5,962 bases of DNA from an uncultured Oscillospiraceae bacterium (GTDB taxonomy: Bacteria; Bacillota; Clostridia; Oscillospirales; Ruminococcaceae). Under the pieces are notes generated by a model. It did no database searches. It was given only the letters and a program-made list of their open reading frames with translations, and had not been told where the DNA came from. A program made the position numbers and the translations under genes. Shown here in pieces: positions 1 to 5,649 of the stretch. How positions within the stretch are numbered: position 1 is the stretch's first letter; each line of letters starts with the position of its first letter. Location: NCBI GenBank assembly GCA_934454435.1, contig CAKSGA010000118.1, positions 1 to 5,962 of the forward strand, given 5' to 3'.

Positions 1-2
1 TA

Positions 3-728
3 TGGGCTCTCCAGAAGCTGATGGAGCTGCTGATGACCTCTGCGGAGGCTGCGGATATCACGATAGGCGATATCAATTCCATTATATCATCGCTGGATAT
101 CCCGTTCGGGGAAGCAATGTTCAGCGGCGTAATGTCTGACCTGTGCTCAACGGCGATGCTGGCGGTGATGCTTTTGCTGATGTCCCCCTGCGGCGGCGAG
201 CAGAAGAAGCGTGCGACCATAATTCCCGCCTGCACGGGGCTTGGTCACTTTGAGTACCTTATTCCGAAATATATACTGTACCCTGTGACGGTGTTCGTGG
301 CTGGCTTTGCTTCGGGCTGTCTGGGCGGAGCGTTCTCCAACCTGCTTTTCGGCGGGGTAGATCCGGGACTGATAGTGCTGGGTTCCCTGATGGGGGCGGT
401 GTACATGACGTTCTCGCTGGTGCTGTATATGTCTATAGGGCTCTTCACGAGCCGTCCGGGTCTGGTGACGGTGATCATGTATATCGGTATGCCGCTTGTC
501 CATACGATACTTGTTCAGCTCGACATGGCGGATTATCAGCCGCTGACCCTGCAAGCACTCGCCTGCGGCGGGATCTTCGAGGAGGGCTTCGATCTTTCTG
601 AGAATGCCGGAAGCATTATCGTGGGTATCCTGCTGTCCATAGTCATCGGCGTGCTGATGTTCTTCCTGAACCTCGCCGTGATGAAGGGCAAGAAGATAAA
701 CAACCAGGAGAATAAACCGGAATTCTGA
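3..728 (+). CDS. ABC-2-type transporter permease, C-terminal part (5' end outside window)
   Basis: The reading frame is open to the left edge: codons WALQKL precede the first in-window Met at 21, so the true start lies outside. Counting from that Met (235 residues), hydrophobic segments lie near 40-56, 84-108, 115-140, 146-166 and 198-221, followed by a short charged tail (KGKKINNQENKPEF). Between the first two segments is a charged loop, GGEQKKRATIIPACTG, then a Y-L-I-P-K-Y run into the next helix. This resembles the loop of ABC-2 permeases (usually ERxxGTxxxLLxxPxSRxxxxxxK), which pair with a cytoplasmic ATPase to export drugs, lipids or peptides. An ATPase gene is expected just upstream but is not visible. 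The substrate cannot be deduced. The real family could be another multi-pass membrane protein of the same fold. The gene ends seven bases before a strong terminator, so it is probably the last gene of its operon. Confidence 0.7.
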   Translation, partial: WALQKLMELLMTSAEAADITIGDINSIISSLDIPFGEAMFSGVMSDLCSTAMLAVMLLLMSPCGGEQKKRATIIPACTGLGHFEYLIPKYILYPVTVFVAGFASGCLGGAFSNLLFGGVDPGLIVLGSLMGAVYMTFSLVLYMSIGLFTSRPGLVTVIMYIGMPLVHTILVQLDMADYQPLTLQALACGGIFEEGFDLSENAGSIIVGILLSIVIGVLMFFLNLAVMKGKKINNQENKPEF

Positions 729-734
729 TATAAT

Positions 735-760
735 GGGCTGCGGAAAACGCAGCCCATTTT
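735..760 (+). terminator. Rho-independent terminator of the permease operon
   Basis: An 8-bp GC-rich stem, GGGCTGCG (735-742) with CGCAGCCC (748-755), closes a GAAAA loop. It is extended by T734-A756 and followed by a TTTT run at 757-760. It starts seven bases after the permease stop codon. The same stem sequence recurs in the terminator at 5236-5257. Confidence 0.9.
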
Positions 761-763
761 ATA

Positions 764-790
764 TGTAGGGGCGGAACCTGTTTCCGCCCG
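764..790 (+). repeat. Extragenic palindromic repeat, copy 1 (GTAGGGG-CGG type)
   Basis: The copy begins TGTAGGGG and ends CCGCCCG. The internal stem is GGGCGGAA with TTCCGCCC and the loop is CCTGT. The GTA head is outside the palindrome, which gives the repeat a direction; this copy points to the + strand. It is the left arm of the 764-867 pair. Confidence 0.85.
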
Positions 791-840
791 TTAAATAGCC
801 TATATCAAAAAAATATAGGAAATGCGAATTGATATGTTGC

Positions 841-867
841 CGGGCGGAAACAGGTTCCGCCCCTACA
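841..867 (-). repeat. Extragenic palindromic repeat, copy 2 (inverted partner of copy 1)
   Basis: This is an exact reverse complement of copy 1 over 27 bases, with the same stem and loop. The perfect match suggests a recent origin or sequence correction between the arms. Confidence 0.85.
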
Positions 868-876
868 AAATAATTA

Positions 877-909
877 CGGGCTGTGAGTTGATCACAGCCC
901 GAATTTTTT
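877..909. terminator. Bidirectional terminator between convergent genes
   Basis: A 10-bp stem, CGGGCTGTGA (877-886) with TCACAGCCCG (892-901), closes a GTTGA loop. On the + strand it is followed by a run of six T (904-909). Read on the - strand it follows the alarmone synthetase gene (stop at 933) and continues into TAATTATTTT. It therefore most likely ends the synthetase transcript and blocks leftward and rightward read-through. Confidence 0.8.
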
Positions 910-932
910 ATTAGCCGGTTACAAAGGCCGAT

Positions 933-1619
933 TTAATTGATTTCGTGCAGCGCCTTGTAGATGTCCTGCATCTGCTGGTCAGTGGCGGCGATGGTTTCGG
1001 CGCAGTCCTTGAGCTGGTTTGCGAGCTCAGCGGAAACCACGCTGTCCGTTTTGTATTTCAGGTCGTGTTCCAGGGTCGCCCAGAAGTTCATTGCGATGGT
1101 GCGTATCTGCACCTCCACGTGTACCAGCTCCTTGGCTTCGGAGAGGTAGACCGGAGTTTCAATGACCAGGTGCAGACTGCGATAGCCGTTGGGTTTCGGG
1201 TTCTTTATGTAGTCCTTGCGCTTGATGAGCTTTACATCGTCCTGGGAAGTCAGCATGTCTGCAACGGCGTAGATGTCGTCTATGTAGTTGCACACCACAC
1301 GCACTCCGGCGATGTCGTTGAGCTCCGACCGGGCGTTCTCACAGCTGAACGGCAGACCCTTGCGGTTCAGTTTCTCCATTATGCTCTGTGGGGACTTCAC
1401 ACGGTCCTCAAGATGATGTATCGGGTTATGGTCGTACTTCGTCTTGAACTCGCTGTCAAGTATCTCCAGTTTGGTCTTGACCTCACGAATTGCTGACTCA
1501 TACAGGTGTTCCAGTTCCATGAACTGGTAGAGCTGTTCCATTATTTTCTGCTGAGTGTCCGCCGGGAGCAGCTTCTGGACCGGCTCCAGCTCGTAGTTGC
1601 GTTGTTTTTCCTTGGGCAT
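933..1619 (-). CDS. relP: Small alarmone synthetase, RelP/YwaC-like ((p)ppGpp synthetase)
   Basis: The 228-residue protein has a stand-alone RelA/SpoT synthetase domain, with no room for the HD hydrolase, TGS or ACT domains of long Rel proteins. Family enzymes move pyrophosphate from ATP to the 3' hydroxyl of GDP or GTP, making (p)ppGpp in the cytoplasm. Visible signatures are HNPIHH (64-69) and RVKS (73-76), DIAGVR (102-107), RKDYIKNPKPNGYRSLH (134-150) for nucleotide binding, VEVQIRT (168-174) with the E-x-Q catalytic pair, and FWATLEH (179-185). The spellings HNPI..RVKS and KDYI..PKPNGYRSLHL match B. subtilis YwaC (RelP) better than YjbM (RelQ), from memory of both sequences. The start is set by AAAGGA seven bases upstream. 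It is convergent with the permease and 91 bp downstream of the motif-repeat gene on the same strand. No terminator is seen in that gap, so both its own promoter and read-through are possible. The relP symbol is by family resemblance; the synthetase call itself is firm. Confidence 0.93.
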   Translation of the reverse strand: MPKEKQRNYELEPVQKLLPADTQQKIMEQLYQFMELEHLYESAIREVKTKLEILDSEFKTKYDHNPIHHLEDRVKSPQSIMEKLNRKGLPFSCENARSELNDIAGVRVVCNYIDDIYAVADMLTSQDDVKLIKRKDYIKNPKPNGYRSLHLVIETPVYLSEAKELVHVEVQIRTIAMNFWATLEHDLKYKTDSVVSAELANQLKDCAETIAATDQQMQDIYKALHEIN

Positions 1620-1631
1620 AGTTTTATCCTT

Positions 1632-1669
1632 TCACAATTGTGCAATTATATTATATAGGGCAATTGTGA
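1632..1669 (-). promoter_or_regulatory. Candidate promoter and operator of the alarmone synthetase gene
   Basis: A 9-bp inverted repeat, TCACAATTG (1632-1640) and CAATTGTGA (1661-1669), brackets two overlapping TATAAT hexamers on the - strand (1655-1650 and 1650-1645). The inner copy is part of a perfect 10-bp palindrome, CACAATTGTG (1633-1642). No good -35 is visible (TTTATC at 17-bp spacing is weak). Repeats flanking a -10 with a weak -35 fit a regulated promoter. The regulator is unknown, and the AT-rich sequence makes chance TATAAT matches likely. Confidence 0.45.
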
Positions 1670-1710
1670 TAAAATCGTCTGGATATGTGTGAAATTATAG
1701 TGAAAAATGA

Positions 1711-2973
1711 CTACTTGTTAGCCTCTTCCTGCATGCTGTTCAGAAGAGCTTCAATGTCCTCCTGGGACATCTTCCCGCCGGAGCTCTGGGGCTCCGTCAC
1801 GGGCTCAGGAGCAGGCTCAGGCTCGGGAGCACTCACGGTGTTAGCCGCAAGGAGCTTCTCGATATCCTCCTGGGACATCTTCCCGCCGGAGCTCTCAGGC
1901 TCCGCCACGGGCTCGGGAGCGGGCTCAGGCTCGGGAGCGGCCACGGTGTTAGCCGCAAGGAGCTTTTCGATATCCTCCTGGGACATTTTCCCGCCGGAGC
2001 TCTGGGGCTCCGCAGCGGGCTCAGGAGCAGGCTCAGGCTCAGGAGCACTCACGGTGTTAGCCGCAAGCAGCTTCTCGATATCCTCCTGGGACATCTTCCC
2101 GCCGGAGCTCTGGGGCTCCGCCACGGGCTCAGGAGCAGGCTCAGGCTCGGGAGCACTCACGGTGTTAGCCGCAAGCAGCTTCTCGATATCCTCCTGGGAC
2201 ATTTTCCCGCCGGAGCTCTCAGGCTCCGCCACGGAGCGGCTCGCCGGGTCAACGTCAGGCATCTTTTCGGAGCTCTCTATGGCTCCATTTTCCGGCTCCA
2301 CACCACAGGACTTGAGCAGCGCCTCTATCTCATCTGCGGACATTTTGTTGTTTTCGATCTCCTGCTGGGGCTCATAGGACGTATCAGGGGCGATCTGAAC
2401 AGGCTTTGCGGCTTCCTTAGCCATCTCGTCAAAGTTGACACGCTTCTGATTGAGTATCTCATCGACCTTTTTCCCTGAAATGGCCTTTGCGGCCGGCTCA
2501 GGCGCCTTTCCGCTGGGATAGGAAACTACGGGGACCGGCTGGACCTCCGGACCTATGAGGTACTTGTCAAAGTCTTCTTCCGCCTGTTCGTAGGTGATGT
2601 TCTCGCCGTCAAAACGTATCCAGTAGTCATCGTACGGCGAAATGCCGTGGGTCCTCTGTAAAATGTTGTAAACGTTGTACTTCTCCAGCCCCATTCTCTC
2701 AAGAATAGGGGGAGTGAACGGCGTGCGGTTCTGGAAAACCCTGCATGAGAACAGATAATAGATGTCTGAAATGTCAAGCGAACGGTGGATCGTGGTTATC
2801 ATAAGTTCCTTGTAACGGGTGATTATATTGTATGTAACCTTCTCGTCCTCAGAGATGATGTATTCCGCCACCGGGGCGTCAGCCTTCCAGATGGTGAATT
2901 TTACAGGCAGCGGCATTTCAAATGCACTGTTGTCCACTATGCGGTATCTGTATGATTTAATAACATTTCCCAT
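1711..2973 (-). CDS. Uncharacterised protein with six FliM/FliY-like docking motifs on Pro-Glu linkers
   Basis: The 420-residue protein has no signal peptide or membrane segment, so it is probably cytoplasmic. Residues 1-140 look globular, with a conspicuous block THGISPYDDYWIRFDGENIT (109-128). I do not recognise a named family; similar D-x-Y-W-I blocks occur, to my recollection, in uncharacterised clostridial proteins. Residues 141-205 are a low-complexity linker. The C-terminal half carries six motifs, at 211-220 (MSADEIEALL), 258-267, 294-303, 330-339, 366-375 (all MSQEDIEKLL) and 402-411 (MSQEDIEALL). The last five are exactly 36 residues apart and joined by APEPEPAPEP linkers. The motif closely resembles the N-terminal [LM]-S-Q-x-E-I-D-A-L-L peptide of FliM and FliY, which docks phosphorylated CheY. 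A multivalent scaffold for a receiver-type partner is an inference. The start is firm: GGAGG lies six bases before ATG, under a strong promoter. It is divergent from the diguanylate cyclase. Confidence 0.9.
   Translation of the reverse strand: MGNVIKSYRYRIVDNSAFEMPLPVKFTIWKADAPVAEYIISEDEKVTYNIITRYKELMITTIHRSLDISDIYYLFSCRVFQNRTPFTPPILERMGLEKYNVYNILQRTHGISPYDDYWIRFDGENITYEQAEEDFDKYLIGPEVQPVPVVSYPSGKAPEPAAKAISGKKVDEILNQKRVNFDEMAKEAAKPVQIAPDTSYEPQQEIENNKMSADEIEALLKSCGVEPENGAIESSEKMPDVDPASRSVAEPESSGGKMSQEDIEKLLAANTVSAPEPEPAPEPVAEPQSSGGKMSQEDIEKLLAANTVSAPEPEPAPEPAAEPQSSGGKMSQEDIEKLLAANTVAAPEPEPAPEPVAEPESSGGKMSQEDIEKLLAANTVSAPEPEPAPEPVTEPQSSGGKMSQEDIEALLNSMQEEANK
1738..2217 (-). repeat. 108-bp in-frame tandem repeat, four full units plus a partial
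   Basis: The TGGGACAT marker recurs at 1763, 1871, 1979, 2087 and 2195, exactly 108 bases apart each time. On the coding strand, units run 2217-2110, 2109-2002, 2001-1894 and 1893-1786, with a partial unit from 1785. Units are nearly identical; differences are mostly silent or give S/A, V/A, A/T and Q/E swaps in the linker. The unit is a multiple of three, so copy changes keep the frame. A diverged seventh-frame relative is not present, but an older motif copy sits outside the array near 2340. Confidence 0.95.
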
Positions 2974-3011
2974 AAATAACCTCCGCCCGATCGCTGTACA
3001 TTATTAACTAT

Positions 3012-3040
3012 ATTATACCACAATATTTTCTGTTAGGCAA
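3012..3040 (-). promoter_or_regulatory. Sigma-A promoter of the motif-repeat gene
   Basis: On the - strand the -35 is TTGCCT (3040-3035), the spacer is exactly 17 bp, and the -10 is TATAAT (3017-3012), preceded by TGG as an extended -10. Transcription would start near 3005, leaving a leader of about 32 bases that contains the GGAGG ribosome site (2984-2980). Confidence 0.85.
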
Positions 3041-3090
3041 TAGTTTTTTTAGCTCTCCATAATGTGAACAAAATGGTTTTTAGCGATTTG

Positions 3091-3116
3091 TGCAGAATTA
3101 ATAAAAATGCAGAATT
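3091..3116. repeat. Direct repeat of TGCAGAATT between divergent promoters
   Basis: TGCAGAATT occurs at 3091-3099 and again at 3108-3116, 17 bases apart, upstream of the + strand promoter. A related GCAGAA is at 3231-3236, in the leader of the cyclase gene. The pair could bind a regulator acting on either promoter, but the region is AT-rich and no regulator is known. Confidence 0.35.
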
Positions 3117-3141
3117 GGGGTAAATAATTATTGTTGAAGTG

Positions 3142-3170
3142 TTTACAGAAAGGTTTTTTTATGTTATACT
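3142..3170 (+). promoter_or_regulatory. Sigma-A promoter of the diguanylate cyclase gene
   Basis: The -35 is TTTACA (3142-3147), the spacer is 17 bp, and the -10 is TATACT (3165-3170) with TGT in front as an extended -10. Transcription would start near 3177, giving a leader of about 79 bases. Confidence 0.8.
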
Positions 3171-3188
3171 GATAACGAATAACCATGT

Positions 3189-3236
3189 CTTTTACCGTCG
3201 GGCAAAAGATTGTAAATAACTTCTGCATACGCAGAA
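3189..3236 (+). promoter_or_regulatory. Leader hairpins upstream of the cyclase gene
   Basis: Two small stem-loops lie in the leader. CTTTT-a-CC (3189-3196) pairs with GG-c-AAAAG (3201-3208) apart from one A/C mismatch. TTCTGC (3221-3226) pairs with GCAGAA (3231-3236) around ATAC. The second ends nine bases before the GGGGAG ribosome site (3245-3250). I see no match to the c-di-GMP (GEMM) riboswitch core. A role in translation control is speculative. Confidence 0.35.
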
Positions 3237-3255
3237 ATGGAAACGGGGAGTATAT

Positions 3256-5214
3256 ATGAAGATCAGAACCATGCTGATGGCGAGTGCAATGCTTTTTGCG
3301 ATCGCTCCGATGGTCATTTACACGGTTTTCTCCAACACAAGGCTGAACAAGAACGGTGACGAGGAGTTCCGCAATACCATTATAGATATGGTGGACAACG
3401 AGCGCTACACCCTCCAGTCCTACCTTGACACCGCTCACAAGTACGCTGATACAATACTTAATTACGACGCAGTCCAGTCTGCCATATCCACCGGCAAGAC
3501 CTCCAATGAGGCGGGCAACTACCTTTCTATGCTTGCTGCGAACAACAACGACATCGACTCCGTCATGCTTGTGAACTCTTCCGGTGATGTTTTCTGCGGA
3601 AGCAACGGAAAGGCAAACACACACATTGATAATTTCCAGAAGTATTCTGAGTACCCCGAGGGTGCATTGTTCTTCAATGATATCGCAAATCCCCAGGCCA
3701 CCGGCGGCGGAACAAACCCGACCATGTTCATGCGCAAGACTGTCGGCAGTAATACGCTTCTGGTGAACTACAAGCTGGACGGCAGCGGAAGCAGCAAGGG
3801 CTACATGTACAAGGCGGCCGGCGGAAGCACGTTCTACAACGGCGCAGTGATCGTTGCAGACTCTTCTGCGAACCACAACTACTCCATCGTGGGTAACTTC
3901 AAGATCAACCTTTACTATGAATATCCCGCAGAAGCGTTCCAGTCCGTGGTAGATAACCTTGAGGACAACGGTGTATCCGACATAATCACATACAACGCCA
4001 AGGACGGAAGCGAGTGGTACGCAGCGGTATCAAAGGTCGGCGGGGAGAACGGGCTGATCGCAATTGCGTCCTGCCCTGTCAGCAAGAATGCGAATTACTT
4101 CTCCCTGTCCGCATGCAACGGTATTGTTTTTGCGACCGTAATGTTATCCCTGGTCGCTATCGCAGGTGCCATTGTTGTTTCTGTCCTGGTCACAAAGCCC
4201 CTCAAGACCATCGAGGAGACCCTGGAAAAAGTGCGCCGTGGCGACCACGAAGCCCGTATCCCTACCGCAGTAAGCAACAACGAGTACGGACAGATGTCCC
4301 GTGCGTTCAACAACCTGCTTGATGAGATCGTTGTCAGCGAGGACAGATACCGTACCATCACGGAGATGTCCGACAACATCATTTTCGAGTGGAACTTCAA
4401 GACCAATGAGGTATTCTTCACCAACAACTTCAATAAGAAGTTCAGCTACCGTGCCCCGTCCGACCACTTCGGCGACAGCTTCCTGCTGAAAGCAAAGCTC
4501 CATGAAGATGACGCCGAGCGCTACAAGGAGGACCTTGAAAAGCTGAGCCACGGCGAGGAATTCAAGCACAATGAGTACCGTATGAAGAACATCTACGGTG
4601 ACTATATCTGGGTGCTGATAAGAACTGCGACCCTGCGTGACAAGGAGGGCAACCCGCAGAAGATAGTCGGCGTTATGCTGGATATCGACCGTGCAAAGAA
4701 GAGCGAGCAGCAGCTTACCGCCCGTGCAAGCTTCGATGCCCTCACCGAGCTCTACAACCGTGAGACTATCGAGAGCCAGATCGACAATGAGATCAACCTG
4801 TCCGAAGCACGTAAGAGCGAGATGGCAGTCCTGTTCATCGACGTTGACGACTTCAAGCACTACAACGACCAGTACAGCCATGCGACCGGCGACCAGGTAC
4901 TGAAGTTCGTGGCACGCACCATCAAGGGCGTTGTCGGCGAGTACGGCTTTGCAGGACGTTACGGCGGCGATGAGTTCATTGCATGTGTACGCAATGCGGA
5001 GATCAACGACCCGACCCGTGCGGCTCAGGACATCATCAACAGACTGGACGAGGGCTTCGACTGTGACGGCGTTCACCTGACGGTCAGCGTTTCCATCGGT
5101 ATCTCGATGATAAAGGACGACTACAACACCCGTGTTGAGTACATCATCGGTAAGGCTGATGACGCAATGTACTCCGTTAAGAAGAACGGTAAGTCCAACT
5201 ACGCATTCATCTGA
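3256..5214 (+). CDS. Membrane-bound diguanylate cyclase (sensor-HAMP-PAS-GGDEF)
   Basis: The 652-residue protein makes cyclic di-GMP from two GTP at the inner face of the membrane. In order: an N-terminal membrane anchor (about 7-27); an extracellular sensor region (about 30-285), probably Cache-like by its position between two membrane segments; a second membrane segment (about 288-313); HAMP (about 312-362); a PAS domain (about 364-486) ending in the usual G-V-x-x-D-I-D segment; and GGDEF (about 490-652). The active-site loop RYGGDEF (568-574) is intact, as are metal-binding D529 in FIDVDDFK and substrate residues N537 and D546. The allosteric RxxD I-site is missing: the positions nine and six residues before GGDEF are G561 and G564. 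The enzyme should therefore escape that form of product inhibition. No EAL or HD-GYP domain follows. The start is set by GGGGAG five bases upstream of ATG. The ligand sensed is unknown. Confidence 0.95.
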   Translation: MKIRTMLMASAMLFAIAPMVIYTVFSNTRLNKNGDEEFRNTIIDMVDNERYTLQSYLDTAHKYADTILNYDAVQSAISTGKTSNEAGNYLSMLAANNNDIDSVMLVNSSGDVFCGSNGKANTHIDNFQKYSEYPEGALFFNDIANPQATGGGTNPTMFMRKTVGSNTLLVNYKLDGSGSSKGYMYKAAGGSTFYNGAVIVADSSANHNYSIVGNFKINLYYEYPAEAFQSVVDNLEDNGVSDIITYNAKDGSEWYAAVSKVGGENGLIAIASCPVSKNANYFSLSACNGIVFATVMLSLVAIAGAIVVSVLVTKPLKTIEETLEKVRRGDHEARIPTAVSNNEYGQMSRAFNNLLDEIVVSEDRYRTITEMSDNIIFEWNFKTNEVFFTNNFNKKFSYRAPSDHFGDSFLLKAKLHEDDAERYKEDLEKLSHGEEFKHNEYRMKNIYGDYIWVLIRTATLRDKEGNPQKIVGVMLDIDRAKKSEQQLTARASFDALTELYNRETIESQIDNEINLSEARKSEMAVLFIDVDDFKHYNDQYSHATGDQVLKFVARTIKGVVGEYGFAGRYGGDEFIACVRNAEINDPTRAAQDIINRLDEGFDCDGVHLTVSVSIGISMIKDDYNTRVEYIIGKADDAMYSVKKNGKSNYAFI

Positions 5215-5235
5215 TGCAACAGTAATTATTATACG

Positions 5236-5264
5236 AGGGCTGCGATTTCGCAGCCCTTTGTTTT
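5236..5264 (+). terminator. Rho-independent terminator of the diguanylate cyclase gene
   Basis: A 9-bp stem, AGGGCTGCG (5236-5244) with CGCAGCCCT (5249-5257), closes an ATTT loop and is followed by TTGTTTT. It begins 22 bases after the stop codon. The core stem is identical to that of the terminator at 735-755. Confidence 0.9.
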
Positions 5265-5286
5265 GTCGGGCGCCTGCTGAAATAAC

Positions 5287-5312
5287 GCAGGGGCGGATCC
5301 TGTATCCGCCCG
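5287..5312 (+). repeat. Extragenic palindromic repeat, copy 3
   Basis: It starts GCAGGGG (one change from GTAGGGG) and ends CCGCCCG. The stem is GGGCGGAT with ATCCGCCC and the loop is CCTGT. Relative to copy 1, the last stem pair is T-A instead of A-T, a compensating double change. Confidence 0.8.
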
Positions 5313-5341
5313 GCTAAATGCAGAGCACCTGTCACGCCGAC

Positions 5342-5366
5342 CGCATGCATTTTGGAATGTCATGCG
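5342..5366. other. Hairpin inside the copy 3/copy 4 interval
   Basis: CGCATGCATT (5342-5351) pairs with AATG (5356-5359) and CATGCG (5361-5366) around a TTGG loop, with a single bulged T at 5360. This gives ten base pairs. No T run follows, so it is not a terminator. Confidence 0.5.
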
Positions 5367-5443
5367 ATAATGCAGTGAGAACATTGTCAGGACGGGCGCC
5401 TTTTCCGCAACATGCTTCCGGGAAACGTGCCAATAAAATTCGC

Positions 5444-5469
5444 CGGGCGGAAACGGGTTCCGCCCCTAC
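5444..5469 (-). repeat. Extragenic palindromic repeat, copy 4
   Basis: Read on the - strand it starts GTAGGGG and ends CCGCCCG, with stem GGGCGGAA / TTCCGCCC and loop CCCGT. It faces copy 3 across 131 bases. The two differ at only four of 26 positions, two of which compensate each other in the stem. Confidence 0.8.
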
Positions 5470-5499
5470 AAGGTCGGCACCTGTCCATATCAAACCGTC

Positions 5500-5525
5500 C
5501 GTAGGGGAGGGGCTTGCCCCTCCCG
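5500..5525 (+). repeat. Extragenic palindromic repeat, copy 5 (GGGAGGGG variant)
   Basis: It has the same GTAGGGG head and CCCG tail as the other copies, but the stem is GGGAGGGG with CCCCTCCC around CTTG. Compared with copies 1, 2 and 4, three stem pairs are changed on both sides so that pairing is kept. Confidence 0.8.
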
Positions 5526-5600
5526 CAGCCTGATAATATCGTTCGCAGATCCAATAAATGTGTCGGTGATAAGGCGCCGTACATTCCCTGAACCATGTAA

Positions 5601-5619
5601 TTTTGCTGTCCTGGCAAAA
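5601..5619. other. Small hairpin inside the copy 5/copy 6 interval
   Basis: TTTTGC (5601-5606) pairs with GCAAAA (5614-5619) around a 7-base loop. It is a short stem and could be a chance match. Confidence 0.3.
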
Positions 5620-5649
5620 AGCAAAACCCGAATGCTGTTTATAACGTTC

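Larger units (their letters stand above)
764..867. repeat. Composite inverted-repeat element with 27-bp perfect arms (REPIN/MITE-like)
   Basis: Bases 764-790 and 841-867 are exact reverse complements over 27 bp, separated by 50 bp. Each arm is itself a palindrome, with an 8-bp stem (GGGCGGAA with TTCCGCCC) around a 5-base loop. The interior holds another small hairpin, CCTATAT (799-805) with ATATAGG (813-819). The element lies exactly between the terminators of two convergent genes. No open reading frame and no clear target-site duplication are visible. Relatives occur at 5287, 5444, 5501 and 5650. The arrangement resembles paired REP sequences (REPINs) or a short non-autonomous element; which applies is not decidable from the window. 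Confidence 0.85.

Noticed and set aside
764..867. Insertion sequence
   Set aside because: It has no transposase gene and is only 104 bp, with no target duplication visible. At most it is a non-autonomous element.
1685..2377. Long + strand open frame with repeated S-W-D-I-F-P-P-E-L segments
   Set aside because: It is the antisense shadow of the 108-bp tandem array. A repeat unit that is a multiple of three keeps several frames open. It has no ribosome site and a strong coding frame lies opposite.
3177..3255. Possible c-di-GMP riboswitch in the cyclase leader
   Set aside because: The leader is about 79 bases long with two small hairpins and lacks the conserved GEMM core that I would expect. 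There is not enough sequence for a full aptamer plus expression platform.
3049..3876. 275-codon - strand open frame across the divergent promoter region
   Set aside because: It overlaps the start of the cyclase gene and both promoters, and its composition changes abruptly where it leaves the cyclase. It is a shadow.
4144..5076. 310-codon - strand open frame
   Set aside because: It is antisense to the clearly homologous PAS and GGDEF domains, with no ribosome site or family features.
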